From positions 1-64,000 of the forward strand of contig JAIKYE010000032.1 of the NCBI GenBank assembly GCA_024683455.1: a DNA stretch of 64,000 bases, in the 5' to 3' direction. Origin of the DNA: Bacteroidaceae bacterium. GTDB lineage: Bacteria > Bacteroidota > Bacteroidia > Bacteroidales > Bacteroidaceae. Of the stretch, positions 25,201 through 33,697 are shown in pieces. The translations under genes were made by a program, and so were the position numbers. Below the pieces are notes generated by a model. It made no database searches. It saw only the letters and a program-made list of their open reading frames with translations, and was not told the DNA's origin. The stretch's first letter is position 1. Every line of letters starts with the position of its first letter.

Positions 25201-25780
25201 CTATGAGGCTTACCAGAAGATTCTGTCGCAGGCGGTGAAGGAACTGCGCAACGATGAGTTCCAAGACTTATATAAGGAAGAGGTGAAGGCGGGTAATATC
25301 ACCAGCGGAACGGAGTTTGTGGAGGAATGTATCATAGAGAGCGACCTGCCGATGTCCTTCAGCGAGGAGTATGTGCCAACGAGCAGCGAGCGTATGCTGC
25401 TGTATCGCGAGTTGGACGGACTGGAGCGCGACGAGGATGTAGAACAGTTCCGCCAGCGAATGGCAGACCGTTTCGGTCCTGTTCCTGTAGAAGGTGAAGA
25501 ACTGATAGGGGTGGTTAAGCTACGCCGTCTGGGACGCTACTTCGGCTGTGAACGCATCACTCTGAAATCTGGCCGTATGCGTATGCAGTTTATTTCCAAC
25601 TCCGACAGTGCTTTCTACGACAGTGAAGCATTCCAGAAGGTTATTGCCTTTGCCACAACCAATGCACACATCTGTCGTGTAGATAATGCGAATATCCAGT
25701 TTAAACTACTTATTTCCGACGTTAATTCGGTAGCTCAGGCCAACGCGCTTCTGACGCAGATGCAGAGTTGTAAGGCTTAA
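22253..25780 (+). CDS. mfd: Transcription-repair coupling factor Mfd with two in-frame repeat insertions
   Basis: The 1175-aa translocase removes stalled RNA polymerase and recruits UvrA. The RNA-polymerase-interaction domain starts near residue 489 (FEIGDYVVHLDHGVGKFGG). The RecG-like motor has Walker A CGDVGFGKTE near 638 and DEEQ near 740, and the C-terminal TRCF domain follows. Within the UvrB-homology region, residues about 119-153 and 352-378 are encoded by heptad tracts, the first joined to a palindromic module. They add low-complexity NSQFSTLNSQ- and CSMFNVQCS-like peptides. The frame is intact and both inserts avoid the motor, so activity is probably kept. The inserts account for most of the extra length over a typical Bacteroidetes Mfd (about 1100-1130 aa). 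Confidence 0.95.
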   Translation: MEIQQLQNIYAKHPGVKALAAALKSSSNVIQISGLQGSCSPMVFAAAPQVGSPFLFILDDEEQAGYFYHDLIQVLGDEKVLFFPSSYKRAVKYGQRDAGNEILRTEVLTKISSNPQVNLSVSELNGNSSLENNSQFSTLNSQLGTPPKGETEEALLYIVTYPQALAELVVTQEKLSEQTLMLQTGEKVDFMFVQETLMEFGFKRVDYVYEPGQFAVRGSIIDVYSYSCELPYRIDFFGDEVDSIRTFEVQSQLSKSKLQQISIVPELNINDSMSNAQESFLSFLPKETLLVMHDPTFVAEVVEQVYQEGFSKQAMTEGLETREEELEKSSILVNPEDFKHQLLSFRRIELRSLSVSDERLAVSGNSQCSMFNVQCSISFTTHPQPVFHKNFELLFQSFRQYMEVGYQLYILADSQKQTARLESIFEEQQTGITFTPVDHTIHEGFVDDDLKICLFTDHQIFDRYHKYNLRSQHTRNGKVALTLKELQQFEIGDYVVHLDHGVGKFGGLVRIPNGDKMQEVIKIIYNHDDVVFVSIHALHKVSKYKGKEGEPPRISTLGTGAWERMKERTKTKIKDIARDLIKLYSRRREEKGFSYSPDSFMQHELEASFLYEDTPDQLKATQDIKADMERARPMDRLVCGDVGFGKTEVAVRAAFKACADNKQVAVLVPTTVLAYQHYRTFTSRLKDFPVKVEYLSRARSAAKTKEILEGLKNGTVNIVVGTHKLISKSVQFKDLGLLIIDEEQKFGVSTKEKLRQMKVNVDTLTLTATPIPRTLQFSLMGARDLSVIQTPPPNRYPIQTQLSVFSSEVIAEAINFEMSRNGQVFFVNNRINNLPDLEALIHKHVPDARVAIAHGQMSPETLENIMMGFANYDYDVLLSTTIIESGLDIPNANTIIINSAQNFGLSDLHQMRGRVGRSNKKAFCYLLSPPLSSLNMDARRRLQAIENFSDLGSGIHIAMQDLDIRGAGNLLGAEQSGFIADLGYEAYQKILSQAVKELRNDEFQDLYKEEVKAGNITSGTEFVEECIIESDLPMSFSEEYVPTSSERMLLYRELDGLERDEDVEQFRQRMADRFGPVPVEGEELIGVVKLRRLGRYFGCERITLKSGRMRMQFISNSDSAFYDSEAFQKVIAFATTNAHICRVDNANIQFKLLISDVNSVAQANALLTQMQSCKA
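22651..22702. repeat. Heptad tract plus perfect palindrome inside mfd
   Basis: Four heptads (ttctcaa twice, ctctcaa, ttctcaa; 22651-22678) are followed 7 bp later by CTCCCCC-aaa-GGGGGAG (22686-22702), a perfect 7-bp stem. Weaker heptad phase extends upstream to about 22608. Confidence 0.85.
23313..23382. repeat. Ten-unit heptad tract inside mfd
   Basis: Exact 7-bp phase for 70 bp: cggttag, cgacgag, cggttag, cggttag, cgggaat, tctcaat, then gttcaat four times. It shows two word families joined in one tract. Confidence 0.9.
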
Positions 25781-25789
25781 TGTAAGGGG

Positions 25790-27340
25790 TTAGTGGAGAG
25801 CCAGCTTCCTGCCGTTACAGATATAAATACCCTTTCTGCTGGGTTTTCCTATCAGTTTAAGTCCACCCAGTGTGTACCAACCGGTTGAGGATATGCCAGT
25901 CCTTTCTGCTGCTATGTCGCCAATTCCTGTGGGTACGGCTTCTGTGAGCCATGTAAACTGTGTACCCATCCTCTCAAGGAGTCCCAAAGTAATGTAGAAG
26001 GCTGTTCCCGCCATCCCGTGGTCGGCTTTAGAGAAATCGTCATCTATCACCATGTAGAGGTCTCCCTCCTCAGTGGGATGCTCCTGACGGAAGGATTCTA
26101 CGTTTCCGTAGGGAACCACCATATCGTATCTGGAGTGGAAGAATACGATGCGGTGCAGAGGTTGCCAGCCCTTGGCCACGCTGTTCTTGGCTAATGCACG
26201 ATGCATATCTGTAAAGGCGTTGCCTGACTCCGTAGGGACGCCTGCGAAGTTGTCGGGGTTGCTCATATATTCGTAGAATTCGGGCTGGACGATTTTCTCT
26301 ATTTTCCCCCAAATGCTCCCGCCTGCATCTATGTAGAATATTTCCTGCATCTGCTCTGGCGTATAGGTTCGCCCGTTGGCCGTCAGTCCGTTCTTAGCCT
26401 GATTGCTCCACATCTTGTCTATATCGCCTGTGGTGTAGTTCTTGCTGTCCAGCCATTCTATGATGCCTGTATCCAAGAACTGCTGTGTAAAGAAGTCCTC
26501 AAGCCTGTAATTCTTCATCTCTGGGTCGGCATTCAGCATACCGTTCAGGATAAGTGGGAACACCACCGTCATGCTGAGCATCCCCTTCCTATGCTCTGTC
26601 TTGGCATTATAGGAGTCGCCGTTGTCGAACATGTAATATTTCAGCGTTTCCACCAGATCGTGTGGACCATCGCCGCAGATACTTCCCTGGAAGCGTAGCT
26701 CGTCTGCCAAGTCGTTCTCTTCGATGTAACGCTGTACGGCCAGCGTTATGGCTCCGCCTTGCGAAAAACCATAAGCAAAAGTGCACCAGTCGTCGCTCAT
26801 CGGCAAAGCCGTGCTTCCTGCCTCGGCCACAAGCTTCTCATAGAGTGCCAAACCATATTTCACCGCATCTACTACCTGCCGTGCCGTTGCCTCGGAAGCC
26901 ATGTAGGGGTGGGGGACGTCTTTGCTCACGCCATACCCCTCATAGTCGGGCGCTATGACGATGCTGCGACCTACAAATGGAGCAGGAGTGGTATAGCCAT
27001 AGTTGCGTTTCAGCGTGCTTATCACCATCTGCTGTTCCGATGTGGTATTCTCGCCTATCGAGGTTGGGCACTCCTTCTGTGCTGTCACAGTAAAATGACT
27101 GTATATGTGAACCGTTTCTATCTGGTCTCCTTCCTTGTAGTCCTTAGGGTTCCATGCCATCAAGACTGATGATAATATAACGTCCTCACCACTTGCGCTT
27201 TTTGTGGGGTAATTAAAAGTATAAAGTGCAGCGTTTGAAACTTGCTTCACAAACGTCAGTTTATCAGAAACCTCAACTGCCTGTGCAGACGATGCGCCAA
27301 CAAGCAATACTACTACCAGCGTCCAAATTTTCTTTCTCAT
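25790..27340 (-). CDS. Secreted alpha/beta-hydrolase (lipase/peptidase-like)
   Basis: The 516-aa protein has a signal peptide (MRKKIWTLVVVLLVGASSAQA) and a serine-hydrolase core with nucleophile elbow GFSQGG near residue 197. SIVIAPDYEGYGVS near 128 resembles the strand before the oxyanion loop of secretory lipases. The candidate catalytic His is in KADHGMAGTAFY near 437. The C-terminus (GWYTLGGLKL, then GIYICNGRKLALH) matches the short end motif common on Prevotella secreted proteins. Substrate unknown. The gene converges on mfd with only 9 bp between stops and is monocistronic. Confidence 0.75.
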   Translation of the reverse strand: MRKKIWTLVVVLLVGASSAQAVEVSDKLTFVKQVSNAALYTFNYPTKSASGEDVILSSVLMAWNPKDYKEGDQIETVHIYSHFTVTAQKECPTSIGENTTSEQQMVISTLKRNYGYTTPAPFVGRSIVIAPDYEGYGVSKDVPHPYMASEATARQVVDAVKYGLALYEKLVAEAGSTALPMSDDWCTFAYGFSQGGAITLAVQRYIEENDLADELRFQGSICGDGPHDLVETLKYYMFDNGDSYNAKTEHRKGMLSMTVVFPLILNGMLNADPEMKNYRLEDFFTQQFLDTGIIEWLDSKNYTTGDIDKMWSNQAKNGLTANGRTYTPEQMQEIFYIDAGGSIWGKIEKIVQPEFYEYMSNPDNFAGVPTESGNAFTDMHRALAKNSVAKGWQPLHRIVFFHSRYDMVVPYGNVESFRQEHPTEEGDLYMVIDDDFSKADHGMAGTAFYITLGLLERMGTQFTWLTEAVPTGIGDIAAERTGISSTGWYTLGGLKLIGKPSRKGIYICNGRKLALH

Positions 27341-27520
27341 TGAATCTTTTGTATCTTTAGTTTAGTAAATCGGTATGCAAAAATAAAAAAGATTATGGAA
27401 ACTTGTATTCATCAAGCATAAAAAAATTCCCTTTTTATTTCATTTTGTCCATGTTTAATGGTGTCAGTTGCAATATGGACTTTATAAAATTAGGATATAA
27501 GAGAAAAAAAATAAGTGTTT

Positions 27521-27553
27521 TTTGTGTGCAACTCTTGATTTTCTGTACTTTAG
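27521..27553 (+). promoter_or_regulatory. Promoter-like element of a possible small RNA
   Basis: TTTG (521-524), 21 bp, TACTTTAG (546-553). The -7 has one mismatch to TAnnTTTG. Confidence 0.4.
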
Positions 27554-27565
27554 CGGTGTGAAATA

Positions 27566-27640
27566 ATGCAAGTATTTGCAGAAGGTGTTGTTTTAGTGCT
27601 TCATTTACTTAAACAACAAATGTGTGTGTTTTTAGTTTAA
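27566..27640 (+). CDS. Possible 24-aa small ORF
   Basis: ATG at 27566 opens MQVFAEGVVLVLHLLKQQMC and ends in VFLV at TAA 27638-27640. The peptide is hydrophobic. The stop lies 3 bp before a 9-bp-stem hairpin, and a promoter-like element is 12 bp upstream of the ATG. Either a small membrane peptide or simply the body of a small RNA; evidence is positional only. Confidence 0.25.
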   Translation: MQVFAEGVVLVLHLLKQQMCVFLV

Positions 27641-27643
27641 TAT

Positions 27644-27671
27644 AATAGGCCAACTGTGAAGCTGGCCTATT
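27644..27671. terminator. Bidirectional terminator-like hairpin
   Basis: AATAGGCCA (644-652) pairs perfectly with TGGCCTATT (663-671). It lies 11 bp past the stop of the minus-strand transglycosylase gene and 3 bp past the small plus-strand ORF. The following T content is modest. Confidence 0.65.
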
Positions 27672-27682
27672 ACATTTTCTGG

Positions 27683-28117
27683 TTATTTCATACGTCTGAG
27701 CACTTTCTGGTAGTATGCTTCGGTACCTCGTTGAGTATAATTCGGTCCACCATTCCATAGGCGGATGGCTTTCTCAATGTTGTTGGACGGATTGTACCTA
27801 GACTGAATGAGAAGGAACATCTCCTTTGATTTGGATGCGTCGAATCTGTCTGCCAGCGTGTAGCGCTTCTCGCTGCCACGCTTCTTCAGGATGTTGTTGC
27901 ACTCACGCACGGCTATAGGGGTTATCTGCATGACACCTACAGATTTGCCTCCTATAGCTCTGGTGTTTCCTCTGCTCTCAACGTGAATGATAGCATTAAT
28001 TACAGACGTCCAGTCAAAAGGAGTAGCGTCTGCTGCCTTGTTGGTAGCATGCAACCCGAAGGGCATCAAAAATATTAAAGACAAGATTAGACATGATTTA
28101 CTTATAGATTTCTTCAT
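27683..28117 (-). CDS. Small exported lytic transglycosylase/lysozyme-like protein
   Basis: The 144-aa protein (ATG at 28115-28117 chosen because it gives a clean signal peptide MKKSISKSCLILSLIFLMPF) has an SLT/lysozyme-like fold. The catalytic Glu is in IIHVESRGNTRAIG near residue 45, SVGVMQITPIAVRECN follows, and RLWNGGPNY near 120 is the usual closing motif. It would cleave peptidoglycan between MurNAc and GlcNAc. The stand-alone small domain resembles VirB1-like or housekeeping SLT enzymes; no secretion or conjugation genes are nearby. A -7 element sits about 100 bp upstream. Confidence 0.8.
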   Translation of the reverse strand: MKKSISKSCLILSLIFLMPFGLHATNKAADATPFDWTSVINAIIHVESRGNTRAIGGKSVGVMQITPIAVRECNNILKKRGSEKRYTLADRFDASKSKEMFLLIQSRYNPSNNIEKAIRLWNGGPNYTQRGTEAYYQKVLRRMK

Positions 28118-28220
28118 GGTCTTTGCTTTAAAGGGCATGGTCAATTAAAAGCCCAAAATTATACATAAATATCCTTGTCTCGTCACGAGACGTCAGGCCA
28201 AACTCTTAACTTAGATGGTG

Positions 28221-28228
28221 CAAAGGTA
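28221..28228 (-). promoter_or_regulatory. -7 element for the transglycosylase gene
   Basis: TACCTTTG on the minus strand, followed by CAC, about 104 bp before the chosen ATG. Confidence 0.5.
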
Positions 28229-28329
28229 CGGCAATAAATTGATTTATACACACATATGGAGTGAATTTTTATATTTTTTTAAGTTAATTTTAAGATTTCC
28301 ACCTTATTACATTATTTCTTTTGCTTTCT

Positions 28330-28360
28330 TTTGGTCATTCGGATTTTCTTTGTAATTTTG
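28330..28360 (+). promoter_or_regulatory. Promoter of the GH27 gene
   Basis: TTTG (330-333), 19 bp, TAATTTTG (353-360). It supports translation starting at 28393 rather than further upstream. Confidence 0.65.
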
Positions 28361-28392
28361 CGCAAATATCAACGAAATTTACAAATAAACTA

Positions 28393-31068
28393 ATGAAAAA
28401 AAATCTTTTTACCGCTGTTTTAGGGGCATGTTATGCGCTGTGTATGAGCGCTCAAGTGGAGGGCCCTACCATGGGATGGAGCTCATGGAATACCTTTGCC
28501 GTGAATATATCTGAGGACATCATAAAGGGACAGGCTGACGCTATGGTCTCTCAGGGACTGAAGGATGCCGGCTATCAGTACATAAATATTGATGACGGCT
28601 TCCAGTATGGCCGTTTGTCCAACGGAAAGGTGAGAATTCATCCCCAGCGTTTCCCTAACGGACTGAAGGTGGTGAGTGACTATATCCACTCCAAGGGGCT
28701 GAAGGCTGGTATATACAGCGATGCTGGCGACTGCACCTGTGGCAGCATCAGCAATGGTGATACGCAGAATACCAATGTGGGTATGTACGGCTATGAGCAG
28801 GTGGATGCCGACTATTACTTCAAGGAGTGTGAATTCGACTTCATAAAGGTGGACTATTGCGGAGGCCGTCACCTCAACCTGAATGAACAGGAGCAATATA
28901 CTGCCATCCATAATGCCATCGTAAATACAGGACGTGACGTCAGATACAATCTGTGCCGATGGGCTTACCCAGGTACGTGGTGCCATGACATCTCTACATC
29001 GTGGCGTACCACAGGTGACATCTATGACGGATGGGCATCGGTAAAGGGTATTCTGGCAGAGAACCTGTATCTGTCGGCCTATTGCTACGGAGGTACATAT
29101 AATGATATGGATATGCTGGAGGTGGGTCGTTCTATGACGGAGGAAGAGGATAAGACGCACTTCGGTATGTGGTGCATCATGTCCAGCCCCTTGCTGATCG
29201 GTTGTAACATGGCTACCATAAAAGAACGTCCGCTGGAACTGCTGAAGAACGCCGAACTGATAGCCCTGAACCAAGACCCCTTGGGCTTGCAGGCTTATGT
29301 GGTGCAGCATGTGGGCGAGACGTATGTGCTGGTGAAGGATATCCTGACGCTGCATGGCAAGACGCGTGCTGTGGCTCTGTACAATCCATCGGACAGGGAT
29401 ATGGAGATGTGCATCAGCTTCAGCGAAGTGGACTTAGGCGGTAAGGTGAAGGTACGCGACCTGTTCGAACATCAGGATCTGGGAGAGATGGAGAACTCGC
29501 TGTCTGTAACATTACCTGCACACGGCACACGTATCTACAAGTTGGAAGCTGAGAACCGTCTGAATCGCTATATGTACGAGGCTGAGACAGCTTTCCTGCA
29601 CGACTATCAGGAAATATACAACAATCAGTCTGTGGGCTCTGCTATCTACGAGACCAACTCTGCTGCCAATGGAGGTGCTTATGTAAGTTGGCTGGGCGGC
29701 AAAAGAAGCAACTCATTGTTATGGCGCGATGTCTATGTAACGGAGGAGGCTGACTATACCGTTCACTTCTGTGGAAGCTCTGCGGAAGCCCGTTCATTCA
29801 AAATAGTTCTGAACGGCGAGGATGCGGGGTCGGTAAGCATGAACACTTCAAACTGGTCAACTTTCAAGGAGTACAATAAGACGCTCCACCTGAAGGCTGG
29901 TTCCAACACCATAGAACTGTACAATGAGACGGGATGGATGCCCAACATGGACTATATGAGTCTGGAGAAGGTGCGGGAGAAAACCGTCCTCACACGTAGG
30001 CTTGAGGAGACTGTTCAACAACTTGAAGTAATGAAGCGCAACAATCTGTTGACTAACAAATTACGTCAGAACATTGAAAGTCTTTTGACAAGAGCAAATG
30101 CTGAGGGATTGACAGACACAAAAATTAAGGCGATACTCACAGAAACCCAGAACATACAGAATACTATTTCCAAGATAATGCCTCTCTGCGAGGAATACAT
30201 GGTGTGGAAAGCGTATGCCGACAAGAATGTGGAGGCCAGTATGGAGTCTTCTGCCCTGACATCGTTCGTAAAAAAGATAGAACGTGCGGGTACGAGCCTG
30301 TCACAGGCAAATACAGAAGCGTTGGTATCCACAGCGCTGAGCAATCTGAAATCGGCTGTTACTACTTATCTGAACGCTTCTTCGGCTGCACCTAAGGAGG
30401 GTGAGTATCTGGACATGACCTTCTTCCTCACTAATTACAATTTCTCAACCAAAGAAGGTTGGCAGGGCGAACCCACCTATCGTGACGGATGTGGTGAGGA
30501 ATTCAATAAATCCTTCGATATGTACCAGACTCTCTCTAACATGCGCCCTGGGGTATATACCGTTCGCTGTAATGCTTTCTACCGTACTGGAGGTAACGAT
30601 GGTGGAGCTGCATATCGCTCAGGCAGAGAAACTATTCAGGCTTATCTCTATGTCAACAATAAGACAAAGAAACTGAAATCATTGTACTCTGAGCAGTGGC
30701 CAGAGGCTTCTCAGTATGGTTCCGTAGATAACCAGAACGGTTTCCCGCACAGCATGCGTGCAGCAGGAATACGTTTCTCTGAGGGTTGCTATAAGAATGA
30801 GGTTTCATATACGTTGCAGGAGAAAGGCGCGCTGCAGTTTGGTCTGAAGTGTGATAGAAACAATGGCAGCAGCTGGTGCTGCTTTGACAACTTTGAACTG
30901 CTATACCAACCGCTACCTGATTACTATACAGGAATAGGCGAAGCAAAAAGCGATGGAGTAAAAAGTGAAAAATATGACAATGACATTTATGACCTTGCTG
31001 GACGTAAAGTCAATCCTCAACAGTCAAAGGGTATCGTAATAAAGGAAGGAAAGAAGATTTTCAAATAG
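28393..31068 (+). CDS. Secreted GH27 alpha-galactosidase with accessory C-terminal domains
   Basis: The 891-aa enzyme starts MKKNLFTAVLGACYALCMSA (signal peptide). The GH27 barrel opens with GPTMGWSSWNTFAVN. The nucleophile Asp is in FIKVDYCGGRH near residue 154 and the acid/base Asp in DMDMLEVG near 240. It would remove alpha-1,6-galactose from galactomannan or oligosaccharides. A CBM6/35-like beta-sandwich (RYMYEAETAFLHDYQE near 396 to about 550), a helical linker and a second sandwich-like region follow. The end (DLAGRKVNPQQSKGIVIKEG) is the Prevotella secreted-protein motif. A short heptad-like stretch encodes residues 851-860. The 3' end overlaps convergent nudC by 8 bp. Confidence 0.88.
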   Translation: MKKNLFTAVLGACYALCMSAQVEGPTMGWSSWNTFAVNISEDIIKGQADAMVSQGLKDAGYQYINIDDGFQYGRLSNGKVRIHPQRFPNGLKVVSDYIHSKGLKAGIYSDAGDCTCGSISNGDTQNTNVGMYGYEQVDADYYFKECEFDFIKVDYCGGRHLNLNEQEQYTAIHNAIVNTGRDVRYNLCRWAYPGTWCHDISTSWRTTGDIYDGWASVKGILAENLYLSAYCYGGTYNDMDMLEVGRSMTEEEDKTHFGMWCIMSSPLLIGCNMATIKERPLELLKNAELIALNQDPLGLQAYVVQHVGETYVLVKDILTLHGKTRAVALYNPSDRDMEMCISFSEVDLGGKVKVRDLFEHQDLGEMENSLSVTLPAHGTRIYKLEAENRLNRYMYEAETAFLHDYQEIYNNQSVGSAIYETNSAANGGAYVSWLGGKRSNSLLWRDVYVTEEADYTVHFCGSSAEARSFKIVLNGEDAGSVSMNTSNWSTFKEYNKTLHLKAGSNTIELYNETGWMPNMDYMSLEKVREKTVLTRRLEETVQQLEVMKRNNLLTNKLRQNIESLLTRANAEGLTDTKIKAILTETQNIQNTISKIMPLCEEYMVWKAYADKNVEASMESSALTSFVKKIERAGTSLSQANTEALVSTALSNLKSAVTTYLNASSAAPKEGEYLDMTFFLTNYNFSTKEGWQGEPTYRDGCGEEFNKSFDMYQTLSNMRPGVYTVRCNAFYRTGGNDGGAAYRSGRETIQAYLYVNNKTKKLKSLYSEQWPEASQYGSVDNQNGFPHSMRAAGIRFSEGCYKNEVSYTLQEKGALQFGLKCDRNNGSSWCCFDNFELLYQPLPDYYTGIGEAKSDGVKSEKYDNDIYDLAGRKVNPQQSKGIVIKEGKKIFK
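30945..30972. repeat. Weak heptad tract in the GH27 gene
   Basis: aaaaagc, gatggag, taaaaag, tgaaaaa in 7-bp phase. Shorter and more diverged than the others, in the linker before the C-terminal motif. Confidence 0.4.
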
Positions 31069-31810
31069 AGATCCAGTCATCAATCAGGCGGCGTGCAATG
31101 GAAGCCTTGTCTGGTATTTCAGGCATGTTGTCTCGCGTGAACCATCCGCCTTCACAGAGTTCTTCCTTCTGAAGGTTCAGTTCTCCTCCGTCGTAGTCGG
31201 CTGTAAATCCTACCATTAAGCCAAAGGGGTAGGGCCATGGCTGACTGCCAAAGTAGCGCAGGTTCTTGATCCTGATGCCAACCTCCTCGCGCACCTCACG
31301 TGCTACGCATTGCTCTAATGACTCGCCTGTCTCAAGGAATCCAGCTACCAGACCATAGTGCTCGCCTCGGAAGTTGCGTGCCCTCACCAACAGGATGCTG
31401 TCATCGCGCTGGATGCGTACAATAATGGCTGTGGCGGCTGACGGCCACCATTCCTTGCCACACTCAGTACACTTCTTGCTAATGTCTGTCATCCATTTGT
31501 TGGTGCCACCGCATACGCCGCAGAAGCGCGTATTCTGGTCCCAGTACAGGAGCTCAGCTCCCTTGCCTGCCAACTGATAATCCTCAGGGATTAGAATGGC
31601 ATGCGTCTTACGTAGGCCAACCATCTGAAGGCTTTCCACGGCTATAATGGGATTGTCCAAGCGGATAATCTTCACTTCATCGTCTTCCACGTGGAGGGTG
31701 GTAACGAAGTTCCAGTCCTTGAGTGGAACAGGAGGCTCTAAACCAAAGGGGATATTCCCCTCTTTCGTAAGAAGAATATCCCCTTGGCAATATGCTAAAT
31801 ATCTGATCAT
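31061..31810 (-). CDS. nudC: NAD(+)/NADH pyrophosphatase, NudC-like Nudix hydrolase
   Basis: The 249-aa protein has a four-cysteine zinc ribbon (CGVCGG near residue 97 and CTECGKEWWP near 113) before a Nudix box GFLETGESLEQCVAREVREE. The SQPWPYPFGLMVGF segment after the box is the NudC-specific SQPWPFPxS-like motif. NudC cleaves NADH and can remove NAD caps from RNA. Its ATG overlaps the pgm stop by one base (TAATG), indicating coupled translation. Confidence 0.92.
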   Translation of the reverse strand: MIRYLAYCQGDILLTKEGNIPFGLEPPVPLKDWNFVTTLHVEDDEVKIIRLDNPIIAVESLQMVGLRKTHAILIPEDYQLAGKGAELLYWDQNTRFCGVCGGTNKWMTDISKKCTECGKEWWPSAATAIIVRIQRDDSILLVRARNFRGEHYGLVAGFLETGESLEQCVAREVREEVGIRIKNLRYFGSQPWPYPFGLMVGFTADYDGGELNLQKEELCEGGWFTRDNMPEIPDKASIARRLIDDWISI

Positions 31811-33549
31811 TAAATACCCAATGATTTCTTAACTTCCTCCACCTTGGCTTTAGCACGCTCTACACAACCTTGGTAGCAGTTGGCACAACCCATGGTGTCT
31901 TTCAGTTCCAGATAGAACTTAATCTTAGGCTCTGTACCGCTGGGACGTACGCTTACCTTAGTGCCGTCCTCGCAGAAATACTGCAGAACGTTGCTTGTGG
32001 CTGGCATTACCAAAGGTGACTCGTTACCCATAGAATCGTATTTCTTCAGGGTCTTGAAGTCGCGGGTCAGAACAACCTTGCTGCCAGCAATCTCTGTAGG
32101 ACGGTTGGTGCGGAAGTTCTCCATCATAGCCTTAATCTCATCGGCACCAGTCTTGCCAGGCTTCACAACATTGATGGTATGCTCATAGCTGAAGCCATAC
32201 TCCAGATAAATATCCATCAGCAAGTCGTAGAGCGTCTTGCCCTGATCCTTAGCCCATGCGGCAATCTCGCAGATGAGACAGATAGAGGCTGGTGAATCCT
32301 TGTCACGTACCTTATCGTATGGAAGGAAGCCGAAGCTTTCCTCGCCACCACCGATATATTTCTGCTTGCCTTCGCTAATTGCTATCTCACGAGCAATCCA
32401 CTTGAAGCCAGTGTAGCAGTCGCGAAGCTCTACGTGGTTCTTCTCTGCCATCTTGGCAATAACCTCGGTTGTTACGATGGTCTTTACCAAGAAGTCGGTG
32501 TTCTTGAGGGTACCCAATGCAAGCTTGTTCTTGATGATGTAGTAGCAGAACATCATGCAAGTCTGGTTGCCATTGATGATAATCCACTCACCCTTGGGGT
32601 CGCGGCAAACAATAGCCAGACGGTCCGCGTCGGGGTCGGAAGCAATCACCAAATCGGCATTCAACTTGGTACCCAATTTCATACCTAATGTCATAGCCTC
32701 GGCATTCTCTGGGTTAGGGCTAACGACAGTGGGGAAGTTGCCATCGATAACCATCTGCTCAGGAACAACGTTGATGTTCTGGAATCCCCAGCTGCGCAGA
32801 CACATAGGGATGATGACACGGCCAGTTCCGTGCATGGGGCTATAGACAATGTTGAGCTCCTTCTGACGCAAGATGACATCCTGATCTATCATAGCTTCCT
32901 TAACAGCCATCATGTAGTCATAGTCCATCTCACCGCCAATAACCTTAATAAGGTCCTTGTTGCCCTCAAACTTAACGTCCTCGATGGTTACCTTATTAAC
33001 CTCGTCGATAATACCTGTATCATGTGGAGAGAGCACCTGAGCCCCATCGCTCCAGTAAGCCTTGTATCCGTTGTATTCGCGAGGGTTGTGGCTGGCTGTT
33101 ACGTTTACACCTGCAACAGCACCTAACTGACGAATAGCAAAACTGATTTCTGGGGTGGGGCGAAGGCTCTCAAACAGATATACCTTAATGCCATTGGCAC
33201 TGAAGATGTCTGCAACGCTTTCAGCAAACATACGACCATTGTTGCGACAATCGTGGCCTACAACAACGCTCTTTCCACCTTCGGGGAAAGCATTGTTGAT
33301 GTAGTTGGCAAAGCCCTGAGTAGCCATACCTACGATGTATTTGTTCATACGGTTAGTGCCGGCACCCATAATACCACGCAAACCACCAGTACCAAATTCC
33401 AGACTCTGATAAAAAGCATCTACAAGGGGATTCTTGTCTTCGTTATCCAACATAGCCTTGATTTCGGCCTTTGTTTCATCGTCATAGTAAGGCGAATTCA
33501 GCCAAGCAAGGGCTTTCGCCTCGCACTCTTTTATTAACTGTGCATCCAT
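31810..33549 (-). CDS. Phospho-sugar mutase (phosphoglucomutase/phosphomannomutase)
   Basis: The 579-aa enzyme interconverts hexose 1- and 6-phosphates. The phosphoserine loop TASHNPREYNGYK has its Ser near residue 153, the metal loop is ASDPDADRLAI, the sugar-binding loop is GGEESFGF, and the phosphate-binding loop near the C-terminus is RPSGTEPKIKFY. The ATG at 33547-33549 is preferred; an upstream extension would overlap the promoter. The length fits the longer PGM class of Bacteroidetes. It forms a coupled pair with nudC. Confidence 0.93.
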   Translation of the reverse strand: MDAQLIKECEAKALAWLNSPYYDDETKAEIKAMLDNEDKNPLVDAFYQSLEFGTGGLRGIMGAGTNRMNKYIVGMATQGFANYINNAFPEGGKSVVVGHDCRNNGRMFAESVADIFSANGIKVYLFESLRPTPEISFAIRQLGAVAGVNVTASHNPREYNGYKAYWSDGAQVLSPHDTGIIDEVNKVTIEDVKFEGNKDLIKVIGGEMDYDYMMAVKEAMIDQDVILRQKELNIVYSPMHGTGRVIIPMCLRSWGFQNINVVPEQMVIDGNFPTVVSPNPENAEAMTLGMKLGTKLNADLVIASDPDADRLAIVCRDPKGEWIIINGNQTCMMFCYYIIKNKLALGTLKNTDFLVKTIVTTEVIAKMAEKNHVELRDCYTGFKWIAREIAISEGKQKYIGGGEESFGFLPYDKVRDKDSPASICLICEIAAWAKDQGKTLYDLLMDIYLEYGFSYEHTINVVKPGKTGADEIKAMMENFRTNRPTEIAGSKVVLTRDFKTLKKYDSMGNESPLVMPATSNVLQYFCEDGTKVSVRPSGTEPKIKFYLELKDTMGCANCYQGCVERAKAKVEEVKKSLGI

Positions 33550-33581
33550 ATTCTTTGTTTTTATGAAATAAATTTTCATGG

Positions 33582-33612
33582 CAAAGGTACTGAAAACTTG
33601 TGAATACGCCAA
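33582..33612 (-). promoter_or_regulatory. Promoter of the mutase-nudC pair
   Basis: Minus strand: TTG (610-612), 20 bp, TACCTTTG (582-589), then C. It fixes the mutase start at 33549. Confidence 0.7.
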
Positions 33613-33629
33613 GAAATTCTAACCTATCT

Positions 33630-33660
33630 TTTGCAGATTTCCAGTTTTTTTGTACTTTTG
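33630..33660 (+). promoter_or_regulatory. Promoter of lepA
   Basis: TTTG (630-633), 19 bp, TACTTTTG (653-660), then CA. It lies just beyond the divergent mutase promoter. Confidence 0.7.
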
Positions 33661-33697
33661 CAATATTGAAAATACTATACTTGATTTTTACAGTTTA

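Larger units (their letters stand above)
27341..27682. other. 342-bp intergenic region with a possible small transcription unit
   Basis: AT-rich DNA between two minus-strand genes. On the plus strand it holds a promoter-like pair (27521-27553), a 24-codon frame (27566-27640) and a strong hairpin (27644-27671). I see nothing else in it. Confidence 0.5.

Noticed and set aside
27683-28117. Phage lysozyme or conjugation VirB1
   Set aside because: No phage or conjugation genes are nearby. It has an ordinary signal peptide and stands alone.
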